From: QQVM01 sp964544885
Lineage (GTDB): Bacteria; Bacteroidota; Bacteroidia; AKYH767-A; 2013-40CM-41-45
Reading direction: 5' to 3'
Length of the DNA stretch: 64,000 bases
Assembly (NCBI GenBank): GCA_964544885.1
Contig: CAZJDX010000005.1
Span: forward strand, 1-64,000
Part shown: in pieces, positions 1-8,201 of the stretch
Numbering within the stretch: the stretch's first letter is position 1
Layout: every line of letters begins with the position of its first letter
Made by a program: the position numbers and the translations under genes
Notes under the pieces: generated by a model
What the model was told of the DNA's origin: nothing
Database searches by the model: none
The model's input: the letters and a program-made list of their open reading frames with translations, nothing else

Positions 1-249
1 GGAGATTTCATATTGGATGGAACAGGATTCAATGATTTCTTAATTAAGAATAATGCTTCATTACATTCTGCCATCAGTAACCAGATCAACAACGCGATCA
101 TCTCCTTTGACGGAATTAGCGTACCTTTCGGAGAAGCTATTATAAGTCAGAGAACACAGGTGCAACATGTAATGGATCAGATCAATATCCTGAAGACTAC
201 TCTTGAAACACAAGCCCTGCCCTTTATACAGCAGTCTGTAACCGAATAA
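1..249 (+). CDS. Imelysin-family protein, C-terminal end (gene starts before the window)
   Basis: The reading frame is open from the first base and stops at 247-249. Only the last 82 residues are present. They match, residue for residue, the C-terminal part of the imelysin-like fragment at 26763-27158, where the upstream motif KMFEPFAGLDPS is also visible. Imelysin-like (peptidase M75 family) proteins are periplasmic or lipid-anchored and are linked to iron or copper acquisition. The di-haem cytochrome gene follows after 4 bases, so the two are probably cotranscribed. This copy may be intact upstream; the window cannot show it. The family call rests on recognition of the C-terminal sequence only. 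Confidence 0.7.
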   Translation, partial: GDFILDGTGFNDFLIKNNASLHSAISNQINNAIISFDGISVPFGEAIISQRTQVQHVMDQINILKTTLETQALPFIQQSVTE

Positions 250-253
250 CTGA

Positions 254-1639
254 TTGACATCCTTAACGAAATATACTCTGTCCATCACCTGCATGCTTGC
301 CTTCATGCTGGTTGCTTCATGTCGTAAGGCGGAGCCCTTTGAGGAGGAGGATATGGATGAAAGATTATCCGGAGGAGTTCAGACTGTTTTCTCTGATGGC
401 GTCGGTGCATTTTCTGAAGCTTTTCCAACCCTCAGCGAGAGCAGGATGGAATTTCATGAATTGGGAGATGCGCACTTTGAAGCCACTTTTGTAGCAGCAC
501 CGGCACCGATCTTTCAGGGTTTAGGCACCATCTATAATAGTAATGCCTGTGTTAACTGCCACATTAATGACGGACGAGGAAAACCTATCCTGAGCAATGA
601 ACCCTTAAGCAGCATGTTATTTCGAATAAGTGTTCCGGGCACCGGAATGAATGGTGAACCGAAAGCCGTTCCGGGTTTCGGCGGTCAACTTCAGGATAAA
701 TCCGTTTTTGGTTATCAGCCGGAGGCCGGTGTAACGGTCAGTTGGAATGAGTTTCCGGTTTTTTTCAATGACGGAGATTCGGTAATACTGCGTGAACCGC
801 ATTGGAATCTCACAAATCCATACATCCCTTTTCCTTCGGGAGTAATGATTTCAGCAAGGGTCGCGCCTCCTGTCCACGGACTGGGTTTACTTGAACAGGT
901 TGATGAGTCCACGCTTCGCTCGTTTGAAGATGTGCATGACGCTGACGGAGACGGTATCTCTGGTAAGCTGAACGAGGTATGGGATGAAAAAAGAAGAAGG
1001 ATGATGCCAGGCAGATTTGGATGGAAGGCCGAGGCGGCAACGATGGATCAGCAGATCGCAGGCGCCTATAATGAGGACATGGGTGTTACTAGCAATATTT
1101 TGAAAACTGAAAGCAGCTTTGGCCAGATTCAATTCGACGGCAGGTCGGATGAACCCGAAGTTCCAGACAGTATTTTGGACGCGGTAGTCTTTTATGTACA
1201 AACTCTGGCAGTCCCTGCAAGACGCAAGGTGACAGATCCTGCTGTGATAAGGGGGAAGGAAATTTTTAGTGCGGCCAATTGCAGCAAGTGCCATATCCCC
1301 AGGATGAAGACAGGAACAAATGTCGCTTTCCCGGAAGCATCCAATCAGCTCATTCGTCCTTATACTGATCTTCTCCTGCACGACATGGGTCCGGGACTTT
1401 CAGATAATCGTCCTGCTTTTCTTGCACAGGGCAGTGAATGGCGTACGCCACCATTGTGGGGGATTGGTTTAACGCAGTTGGTAAACGGACATAATTTTTA
1501 TCTCCACGACGGCAGAGCCCGCAGTCTGATGGAAGCAATCATGTGGCATGGAGGAGAAGCTGAGGTTTCAGTGGATTATGTGAAGTCTTTAAGTAAATCC
1601 GACAGGGATGCCTTGCTGGCATTTTTAAGATCCCTTTAA
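254..1639 (+). CDS. Di-haem c-type cytochrome, thiol-oxidoreductase-like (DUF1111 family), left copy
   Basis: The 461-residue product starts with a lipoprotein signal (lipobox-like VASC, Cys23). Two haem-binding motifs are visible: CVNCH at residues 99-103 and CSKCH at 343-347. Between them is an Asp-rich loop (DADGDGISG, about 229-237) that looks like a calcium site. This layout fits the di-haem oxidoreductase family often encoded beside imelysin and metal-uptake proteins. I chose the TTG at 254 because it gives a full signal peptide; the first ATG (293) leaves only a short hydrophobic stub. The gene is duplicated exactly at 27163-28548. Here it is followed by the aromatic island, so it is separated from the metal operon that follows the other copy. 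Confidence 0.85.
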   Translation: MTSLTKYTLSITCMLAFMLVASCRKAEPFEEEDMDERLSGGVQTVFSDGVGAFSEAFPTLSESRMEFHELGDAHFEATFVAAPAPIFQGLGTIYNSNACVNCHINDGRGKPILSNEPLSSMLFRISVPGTGMNGEPKAVPGFGGQLQDKSVFGYQPEAGVTVSWNEFPVFFNDGDSVILREPHWNLTNPYIPFPSGVMISARVAPPVHGLGLLEQVDESTLRSFEDVHDADGDGISGKLNEVWDEKRRRMMPGRFGWKAEAATMDQQIAGAYNEDMGVTSNILKTESSFGQIQFDGRSDEPEVPDSILDAVVFYVQTLAVPARRKVTDPAVIRGKEIFSAANCSKCHIPRMKTGTNVAFPEASNQLIRPYTDLLLHDMGPGLSDNRPAFLAQGSEWRTPPLWGIGLTQLVNGHNFYLHDGRARSLMEAIMWHGGEAEVSVDYVKSLSKSDRDALLAFLRSL

Positions 1640-1641
1640 TT

Positions 1642-2234
1642 TTTTCAGGATTTTTTAAAGATTAGATACACCAACGTGTAAAGCTTTTATTTTTCGCTCA
1701 CGTCCATACCTGGGACAGCTTAGATTATTTTTGGAATAACCATACATAAAGGTGCCAACGTGCATCTTACTTTTTCGCTTACAGGATACTGATCTTTATC
1801 ATTCCTAATACGATTCATTAAAAGTAAATTTGAAAATAAGTTTCAAGGGAATTTGAGGTTTTCACCTCTTCATTGTTTGCATTGCTTTTGATTTTCGTTG
1901 TGGAAAGTTTAGCCAGTGTAAACGTAGATTCAAGATTAATTATACTGATTTAAGTTCAAATATGCCATCCCAGGTATACGATGGGTATGGCATGCAGATC
2001 AAACCTACATTGATAAGCTTAACCTGGCTTGATGAGTATAGACTGTATGGATAGAAATATTACATGCAGAATTGATTTTAAGTGTGAATAATAAGAGGCT
2101 AATTGCTTGCTAGCCTTTGAATCTGTTGGGTGTCAAAAATCAGTTTCAAGATATATCATGGATAATAAATCCATTGAAAGTCTCAAGAAACTGTGTGAGT
2201 CGAGTGTAAATACTAAATTTATATCTAACTGACC
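1642..2234. other. Non-coding leader region of the aromatic operon
   Basis: This 593-base stretch holds no convincing gene. It contains an imperfect direct repeat beginning ccaacgtg at 1671 and 1755, each copy ending with tttttcgctcac or tttttcgcttac; the start points are 84 bases apart. An imperfect inverted repeat lies at 1963-1992 (arms tgccatccc and gggtatggca). A 24-codon open frame at 2158-2232 ends just before bcrC and could be a leader peptide or chance. With no regulator in the island, these are the main candidates for operator sites. Function is inferred only. Confidence 0.4.
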
Positions 2235-3446
2235 ATGAAGGATATTAAGAGTTTACTTGAATATTGTGAAAAGATGTCCTTTGATCTGAATTTTGAAAAG
2301 GCCAGGGAATGGAAGGCGCAAAGCGAAACAAGAGTACTGGTTGGTTATACGCCGATTTATTTTCCCAGAGAAATTGTTCATGCAGCAGGCGGAATGACTG
2401 TTGGTATTTTCGGAGGAGGTGACCGTAAGCAGGTTATCAGAGGAGATGCATATTATCAAAGCTACATCTGTCACATTCCGAGAAGTATCATAGAAATTAC
2501 TCTTGACAAGCATTTGGATCACATTGATGGCTTTGTTTTTCCTTCTATCTGTGACGTTTTGAGGAATCTGTCGGGGATATTCAAGTTGAAAAAATTCGGA
2601 AAGTTTGTTAAGTACATGGATTTTCCTCAAAATTTTTTACCCGAAGTCGGCGGAGTGTTTTATCAGGACGAAATGAGGCACGTACTAAGCTACGTAAAGA
2701 ACATCAATGGAGTTGAAGTTACGGCTGAAAAGTTGAACAGGTCAATTGCATTATATAATATAAACAGAAAATTAATAGCATCGATTTATGAAATACGTCA
2801 GCAGTACCCTTGGCGCATTTCTATGAAAGATTGGTACCATGTACTTCGGACAGGTACTGTAATTCCGGTTGAAGAACATAATGAAATTCTTCAAAAAGTT
2901 TACGAATACATCAAAGAGGATGTAGGTGTGCCACAGGACAAAGTCAGAGTGGTGGTTTCCGGAGCATTTTGTGAACAACCTTCCGTGGGGCTGATACGGG
3001 CTATTGAAGATGCCGGCTGTTACATTGTCGACGATGATTTACAGCTTGGTTCAAGATTGATAATCGGAGATATAGATGATCAATCTACTGAGCCGCTTAA
3101 AGCCATTGCCGATGCATACATACGGCAAAGTCAGTACTCATCATCCATTTACGATGTTGATAATCCCAAGGAGTACAGGTTGGCTCAGATTGTAAAAAGC
3201 CGTGGTGCCAACGGAGTCATATTTGCATCCGCAAGTTTCTGCGATCCAAGTCTCCTCGATGCACCGGTTTTTCAAAATGCCTTTGATAAAATGGGCAAGC
3301 GGTACATCGCCTTTCAGTTCAGTGAAAATATTAACCAGTTCAAGGTGATTAAAGAGCAGGTTGGGGCATTTTCCGACTCCATTAAATTATGGGATGATGA
3401 TGAGCAAAGTGTTGAACAAGGTCCGTTAAATAAACAAATGACGTAA
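2235..3446 (+). CDS. bcrC: Class I benzoyl-CoA reductase, subunit C (HgdB/FldC-like)
   Basis: The 403-residue protein belongs to the 2-hydroxyacyl-CoA dehydratase (HgdB) fold family. Together with BcrB it should form the module that binds benzoyl-CoA and the low-potential iron-sulfur cluster. Candidate cluster ligands are Cys79 (YICHIPRS), Cys106 (PSICDVLRN) and Cys336 (SFCDPSLLDAP), a spacing expected for this family. The length is close to the ~385 residues of the Thauera and Azoarcus subunits. The gene order bcrC-bcrB-bcrA is the same as in Thauera. It is the first gene of the long + strand run. It could be another HgdB-family protein if read alone, but the neighbours fix the assignment. 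Confidence 0.9.
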   Translation: MKDIKSLLEYCEKMSFDLNFEKAREWKAQSETRVLVGYTPIYFPREIVHAAGGMTVGIFGGGDRKQVIRGDAYYQSYICHIPRSIIEITLDKHLDHIDGFVFPSICDVLRNLSGIFKLKKFGKFVKYMDFPQNFLPEVGGVFYQDEMRHVLSYVKNINGVEVTAEKLNRSIALYNINRKLIASIYEIRQQYPWRISMKDWYHVLRTGTVIPVEEHNEILQKVYEYIKEDVGVPQDKVRVVVSGAFCEQPSVGLIRAIEDAGCYIVDDDLQLGSRLIIGDIDDQSTEPLKAIADAYIRQSQYSSSIYDVDNPKEYRLAQIVKSRGANGVIFASASFCDPSLLDAPVFQNAFDKMGKRYIAFQFSENINQFKVIKEQVGAFSDSIKLWDDDEQSVEQGPLNKQMT

Positions 3447-3456
3447 TCAAAAGGAC

Positions 3457-4746
3457 ATGGCAAAGGAAGTAATTAAGGAAAGAAGCATGATTCTCCAAAA
3501 GGAGATGGTGGAAGGTTTGTTTAATCAACTGTCGAATGCAAAAGAATCCGGGAAAAAGGTTTGTTACACCTTCGTTCCGGGAAATCTTTCAGAGCTGATC
3601 AGAACTTTTGATATGCTTCCAGTATATCCTGAAATCAATGCGCTGCAAAGTGCCATGAGGAAGAAATCCGCAGAGTACATTAAGGAAGCTGAGCGTCATG
3701 CACACTCCGAAGATGTATGTACGTATGTTAAATGCGATGTTGGTATGTTACTAAAGGGAAATATTGGTCCAACAGGCCAGGTATTACCTCCTCCCGATGT
3801 TCTTCTTCTCAGCTATACGGGTTGCTTCACTTTTATGAAATGGTTTGAAACCCTGAAAAGAGAGTATCCTGAAGCCAAAGTAATCATGATTCATACACCC
3901 TATCAGGAGAATGGCGAGATGACCCCTGAAATGATACAATATATGGTCAGGCAGTTTAAGGAAGAGGTTATACCACAATTGGAGGAGGTGACTGGACTAA
4001 AGTACGATGAAGCTAAACTGAAAAAAATATTGGCTTATTCTGTGGAAGCGGAAGACTGGATCACGAAAATATTTGAAACAACCAAGAACAAGCCTTCTCC
4101 GATTGACGCCTACTTTGCTGGGGTGTATTATATAGGTCCAATCAATATTGGTTTCAGGGGTACTTCAGAAGCAGTTGAATATTATAAAGAGCTATACGCT
4201 GAAATACAGGAAAGAATAAAACTTGGTTTAGGTCCAATTACTCCTGAAGGCGAGTTGAAGGAGCAGAAGTACAGGCTCGTGGTTGAAGGCCCTCCTAATT
4301 GGACTAATTTCCGGGAGTTCTGGAAAATATTTTACGATATGGGAGCTGTTATCGTAGCCAGTTCTTATACAAAAGTCGGAGGAGTTTATGATATGGGATG
4401 GAGACATAATCCGGAGCGGCCCTTGCAATCACTGGCAGAGTATTGTATGAATTGTTATACAAACCTCAATATCCCGCAACGTATTGATCTGCTTGCCAAA
4501 TGTATTCGTGAGTACCAGGCTGATGGTTATATTACCAATTCGATTAAAAGCTGTAACTCTTTTTCTGCCGGTCAATTAGTGATGATGCGAGACTTGGAAG
4601 ACAAGTTGAGTATTCCTGTAGGTTTTATTGAATCGGATCTGGTAGACCCGCGATATTTTTCTTATTCCAACATTAAAAACAGGCTTGAATCGTACTTCCA
4701 AATGCTGGCACAGCGTAGAGTAATAGAAAGTGAGAAAATAAGTTGA
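3457..4746 (+). CDS. bcrB: Class I benzoyl-CoA reductase, subunit B
   Basis: The 429-residue HgdB-family protein matches the size of known BcrB/BzdO (about 436). Visible conserved cysteines are Cys88 and Cys93 (DVCTYVKCD), Cys123 (SYTGCF) and Cys366 (KSCNSFSAGQ); some should bind the active-site cluster. With BcrC it reduces the aromatic ring of benzoyl-CoA to cyclohexa-1,5-diene-1-carbonyl-CoA, using electrons passed on by the ATPase subunits BcrA and BcrD. It starts 10 bases after bcrC and is followed by bcrA after 28 bases, so the three are probably translated from one message. The enzyme class is oxygen-sensitive and cytoplasmic. Confidence 0.9.
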   Translation: MAKEVIKERSMILQKEMVEGLFNQLSNAKESGKKVCYTFVPGNLSELIRTFDMLPVYPEINALQSAMRKKSAEYIKEAERHAHSEDVCTYVKCDVGMLLKGNIGPTGQVLPPPDVLLLSYTGCFTFMKWFETLKREYPEAKVIMIHTPYQENGEMTPEMIQYMVRQFKEEVIPQLEEVTGLKYDEAKLKKILAYSVEAEDWITKIFETTKNKPSPIDAYFAGVYYIGPINIGFRGTSEAVEYYKELYAEIQERIKLGLGPITPEGELKEQKYRLVVEGPPNWTNFREFWKIFYDMGAVIVASSYTKVGGVYDMGWRHNPERPLQSLAEYCMNCYTNLNIPQRIDLLAKCIREYQADGYITNSIKSCNSFSAGQLVMMRDLEDKLSIPVGFIESDLVDPRYFSYSNIKNRLESYFQMLAQRRVIESEKIS

Positions 4747-4774
4747 CTAAATCATATTGACTTAATTTAAAATC

Positions 4775-6193
4775 ATGATAAAATACTATTTGGGAATAGA
4801 TCTTGGCTCTACTACATCAAAAGCGGTAATTGTTAATGAGAAAGATGAAATTGTTGGCCGGGGTATAACCAATACCAGAGCGAATTATAAAGTCGCTGCA
4901 GAAATCGCCAAAGAGCAGGCAATTTTTGATGCCCGTTTTAACTTGATTGAGAAAAGTCTCAAGGAGAGTACAACGACAAAGCCGGAGTTTGATAAATATA
5001 TGAATGATTTGCGGAGCGTCTTCCAATACTGTCAGTTTCGGAGAAGAATGGAGAGGCTGGAAAATCTCCTGATTAAAGCAGTATTTGAACTTCATGATAC
5101 ACGTAAAGACGAATTGGTTAAAAAACTAAAATCAATTATTGATGCGATTCGTCCTCAGATAAAGCATGAATTTATAAATGAAGAATTAGGAAGTAAAAAT
5201 CAGTTTTTCAGAGATATCGTCAGTGAAAAGTATAATTCTGAAGTAGCGAAACACGAAAATAGTTTTTATGAGCCTCTCATGCTTGCGTTTGATAAGAGTA
5301 TTACTCCGATAGAAAACGAAATGGTACAGTATACATTCAAGGAATTGGTATTGGAGGCTATGGGTATCCTTGAAGAAAAATACGGTGGCCTGGCAGAGCA
5401 GCAGGAGGATGGGAGTAAAGAACAATGGTATTACGCCGAATTGAACGCGGTAAAAAATGCTTATAAGTATGTGGAGCGTACTCTTCGGTCTCACATTGAA
5501 GAAGTTGCTGATGAAGATATCTATATAGCGAAAATGGTGGGTACCGGTTATGGCCGTGCTTTACTGCCTTTCCCTGAAGATTGTATCAAGTCAGAAATTC
5601 TTTGTCATGCCTTTGGTGCACACGCCGTGTTTCCAATGACCAGAACTGTGCTTGATATCGGGGGGCAAGACACCAAAGCAATTCAGGTTGATAAGAACGG
5701 GCTGGTAACCAGCTTTCATATGAACGATCGATGTGCAGCCGGGTGTGGTAGGTATTTAGGATATATCGCAGATGAATTCGGATTATCTCTGAACGAATTG
5801 GGACCAGAGGCCAATAAAGCTACCAAAGAGACGACAATATGTTCAACCTGTACTGTTTTTGCCGGTGCTGAAGTAAAAGAGCTTCTTCATAATGGAGAAC
5901 AAAAGTCTGATATTCTCGCGGGATTACATAAGTCCATTGTTCAAAGAGCAATGTCTCTCATTGCCCGGTCCGGGGGAGTACGAGAAGAATTCACTTTTAC
6001 CGGTGGTGTTGCCAGAAATGAAGCTGTGCTGAAGTATATAAGCCAGATGGTGAAAGAGTCATATGGTGAGGTTACGATGAATATCCATACTGATTCAATC
6101 TTTATGGGCGCTTTGGGAGGAGCCATGTTTGCAAGGAGAAATATCAGTGTTGATCTTCCTTCGAAGACAAAAACAGAGTCAGGAGCAATCTGA
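4775..6193 (+). CDS. bcrA: Class I benzoyl-CoA reductase, ATPase subunit A
   Basis: This 472-residue ASKHA-fold ATPase (BadF/BadG/BcrA/BcrD family) drives electrons into BcrBC with ATP. Phosphate-binding motifs are GIDLGSTTSK (residues 7-16) and DIGGQDTK (294-301). The cluster cysteines are Cys320 in CAAGCG and Cys359 in CTVFAGAEV; these should supply half of a [4Fe-4S] cluster shared with BcrD. About 220 residues are inserted between the first motif and residue 255, with the TRANYKVA start typical of BcrA/BzdQ and absent from the shorter HgdC activators and BcrD. The stop codon overlaps the next start (tgatg), which implies translational coupling. The extra insertion makes this the A rather than the D subunit. 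Confidence 0.93.
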   Translation: MIKYYLGIDLGSTTSKAVIVNEKDEIVGRGITNTRANYKVAAEIAKEQAIFDARFNLIEKSLKESTTTKPEFDKYMNDLRSVFQYCQFRRRMERLENLLIKAVFELHDTRKDELVKKLKSIIDAIRPQIKHEFINEELGSKNQFFRDIVSEKYNSEVAKHENSFYEPLMLAFDKSITPIENEMVQYTFKELVLEAMGILEEKYGGLAEQQEDGSKEQWYYAELNAVKNAYKYVERTLRSHIEEVADEDIYIAKMVGTGYGRALLPFPEDCIKSEILCHAFGAHAVFPMTRTVLDIGGQDTKAIQVDKNGLVTSFHMNDRCAAGCGRYLGYIADEFGLSLNELGPEANKATKETTICSTCTVFAGAEVKELLHNGEQKSDILAGLHKSIVQRAMSLIARSGGVREEFTFTGGVARNEAVLKYISQMVKESYGEVTMNIHTDSIFMGALGGAMFARRNISVDLPSKTKTESGAI

Positions 6194-7323
6194 TGATACC
6201 GAAAATTCTGATACTGGGTGCAGGGCACATTGGGAAGGTCATTGCGGGTGACTTGAAGGACAGGTATGATGTTACTTGTTCCGATATAAATTCCATGGCC
6301 TTGGATGAAGTTCAAAAGAAGCTTCAGGTGAAAATAATTCCGTGCGATTTTTCTGTAGTAACGGACCTTGAAAAATTAATCCAGCCCTATGATCTTATCG
6401 TATGTGCCGTACCCGGTTTTATTGGAATGCAAACTTTGAAAACAATTATTAGTTCAGGTAAAGATGTGGTTGACATTTCCTATTCACCAGAAAATTCATT
6501 GGAATTAAATGAATTGGCAAGAATGAACAATTCACGCGCACTGGTTGATTGTGGAATTGCTCCGGGATTGTGTAATATACTGGCAGGATATCATGATGCA
6601 CAGGTGCCACTGACTTTATATGAATGTCTTGTCGGAGGATTACCCATTGAACCTGAGTGGCCTTATTTTTACAAAACCGTTTTTTCACCATTAGATGTAA
6701 TTGAAGAATATACTCGTCCCGCAAGGTTGGTGGAGCAAGGAAACCTTGTTGTCTATGAGGCGCTCACCGATATAGAAATTATCAAATTTGATGGATTTGG
6801 TAAACTTGAATCATTCAATACTGATGGGTTGCGTTCAATGATTTATACTCTTTCTCATGTTCCGGAAATGAGAGAAAAAACATTGCGATATCCCGGTCAC
6901 GCTGAACTGATGAAAACTTTTCGTGAAGGTGGTTTCTTTAGTAAAGTTCCTGTAGTGGTTGATAAAGTATCCATACGACCCATTGATCTTACTTCCCGAC
7001 TTTTATTCACACAATGGGAATTTAAGAGTACTGACAGAGATATAACTCTTATGCGAATTACTCTTGAAAATAATTTTGAGACAATTCAGTATCATCTTTC
7101 TGACGTATTTGATGAAGATACCGGGACTACATCCATGGCCCGTACAACAGGTTATACATGCACGGCTGCAGTAAATCTTCTGTTAAACGGATTGTATAAG
7201 GAGACCGGTGTAAGTCCGCCAGAATATCTCGGAAAGAATGAGATTTGTTTTCAATACATCATTAATTATCTGGAGGAAAAAAATATTAATCTGAAGAAAT
7301 CTCATAAAGTCAAGACTGTATGA
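6193..7323 (+). CDS. Saccharopine dehydrogenase-like NAD(P) oxidoreductase inside the bcr operon
   Basis: The 376-residue protein opens with a Rossmann nucleotide-binding motif (GAGHIGKV, residues 9-16) and has the overall layout of the saccharopine dehydrogenase/Lys9 family, with the conserved DCGIAPG segment in the middle. It is wedged between bcrA (overlap tgatg) and bcrD (overlap atga), so it must be made together with the reductase. I know of no role for this family in benzoyl-CoA reduction, and standard bcr operons lack it. Possible roles are a side reaction on an amino-acid-derived substrate, or a redox step on an aromatic or alicyclic intermediate; neither can be chosen from sequence. 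Confidence 0.7.
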   Translation: MIPKILILGAGHIGKVIAGDLKDRYDVTCSDINSMALDEVQKKLQVKIIPCDFSVVTDLEKLIQPYDLIVCAVPGFIGMQTLKTIISSGKDVVDISYSPENSLELNELARMNNSRALVDCGIAPGLCNILAGYHDAQVPLTLYECLVGGLPIEPEWPYFYKTVFSPLDVIEEYTRPARLVEQGNLVVYEALTDIEIIKFDGFGKLESFNTDGLRSMIYTLSHVPEMREKTLRYPGHAELMKTFREGGFFSKVPVVVDKVSIRPIDLTSRLLFTQWEFKSTDRDITLMRITLENNFETIQYHLSDVFDEDTGTTSMARTTGYTCTAAVNLLLNGLYKETGVSPPEYLGKNEICFQYIINYLEEKNINLKKSHKVKTV

Positions 7324-8177
7324 AATCATCTATCTACACAATGGGTATTGATGTCGGAGGAAGTTATGTCAAAGCTGTTTTAATGCGCTATGACAAAGAA
7401 TCAGGACAGCATGAATTAATTGATAAACAAACTGAGAAAATCAGGAAAAGGAATCCAAAGGATGTATCAGCTGAAGCATTCCGGTCAATTCTGGAAAGAA
7501 ATAATATGGACTATGACAAGGATATCGCATATCTGGCCTCTACCGGAGAAGGTGAAATGGTTGAAAGAAAGACCGGACACTTTTACAGCATGACATGCCA
7601 GGCCAGAGGAGGCGTTTTTTTTGCACCTGATGCTTTAACTGTAGTTGATATGGGAGGCTTATATGTCAGAGCTATTAAAATTGATAGCCGGGGTAAAGTG
7701 TTAGATTATAAAATGACAGGCCAGTGTGCATCCGGTTCCGGACAATTTATTGAAAATATTTCAAGATATCTGGGACTTGCTGTCGAGGAAGTGGGTGATA
7801 TTTCGTTGAAATCGGATAATCCGGAGGTGCCCTCAGGTATTTGCGCAGTTTTGGCGGAAACAGATGTGATTAACCTTGTTTCCAAGGGCGTTTCAACATC
7901 AAATATTATAAAAGGTATAAATATCTCAATCGCCCAGCGAGTAATGAAACTCTTAGGTGCGCTTAAAGCGGAGTCACCAATAGTGCTTGCTGGTGGAATG
8001 GGAATGAACAAGGGTATGATTCAGGCAATAACCGAGTTATCCCTGGAGAACAAGAAGAACCATCTGCGTTTCATTTCTCATCCGGATGCAATTTATTCGG
8101 GTGCAGTTGGAGCCGCACTTTGGGGTGGTTACCGATTTCATGTATTGAAGGAAAAAGGACTGTCAATCGTACAATAA
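7320..8177 (+). CDS. bcrD: Class I benzoyl-CoA reductase, ATPase subunit D
   Basis: The 285-residue ASKHA ATPase matches BcrD/BzdP in length (about 282). Motifs are GIDVGGSYVK (residues 9-18) and DMGGLYVRAI (110-119), the latter a BcrD-like variant of the second phosphate loop. Cys136 (CASGSG) and Cys175 (CAVLAE) are placed to share a [4Fe-4S] cluster with the matching cysteines of BcrA. The A-D heterodimer hydrolyses ATP to push electrons from ferredoxin into BcrBC. The start overlaps the preceding gene by four bases (atga). It lacks the long insertion found in BcrA. Confidence 0.9.
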   Translation: MKSSIYTMGIDVGGSYVKAVLMRYDKESGQHELIDKQTEKIRKRNPKDVSAEAFRSILERNNMDYDKDIAYLASTGEGEMVERKTGHFYSMTCQARGGVFFAPDALTVVDMGGLYVRAIKIDSRGKVLDYKMTGQCASGSGQFIENISRYLGLAVEEVGDISLKSDNPEVPSGICAVLAETDVINLVSKGVSTSNIIKGINISIAQRVMKLLGALKAESPIVLAGGMGMNKGMIQAITELSLENKKNHLRFISHPDAIYSGAVGAALWGGYRFHVLKEKGLSIVQ

Positions 8178-8201
8178 TATAACCATCTATACACTAACCT
8201 T

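Larger units (their letters stand above)
1..1641. repeat. Left copy of a 1.64-kb direct repeat flanking the aromatic island
   Basis: This segment recurs at 26910-28550 (constant offset 26909), and I saw no difference between the copies. It covers the end of an imelysin gene and the whole di-haem cytochrome gene. Identity ends two bases after the cytochrome stop codon. The next ~15 bases still match partly (ttcaggatt is shared, flanked by mismatches), then similarity is lost. The true left end lies outside the window, because the right copy extends at least to about 26763. Confidence 0.95.

Noticed and set aside
887..1381. 164-codon open frame on the - strand (and its copy at 27796-28290)
   Set aside because: It lies antisense inside the di-haem cytochrome gene, which has clear haem motifs; no domain was recognised in the antisense product.
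1825..1832. TAAATTTG, a match to the TAnnTTTG -7 element, as the promoter of the aromatic operon
   Set aside because: No TTTG-like -33 element at a usable distance, and the site is 400 bases from bcrC. It could be real but is not supported.
2158..2232. 24-codon ATG frame ending just before bcrC
   Set aside because: Too short, no recognisable features, no overlap with bcrC. Possibly a leader peptide, so it is mentioned under the leader region but not called as a gene.
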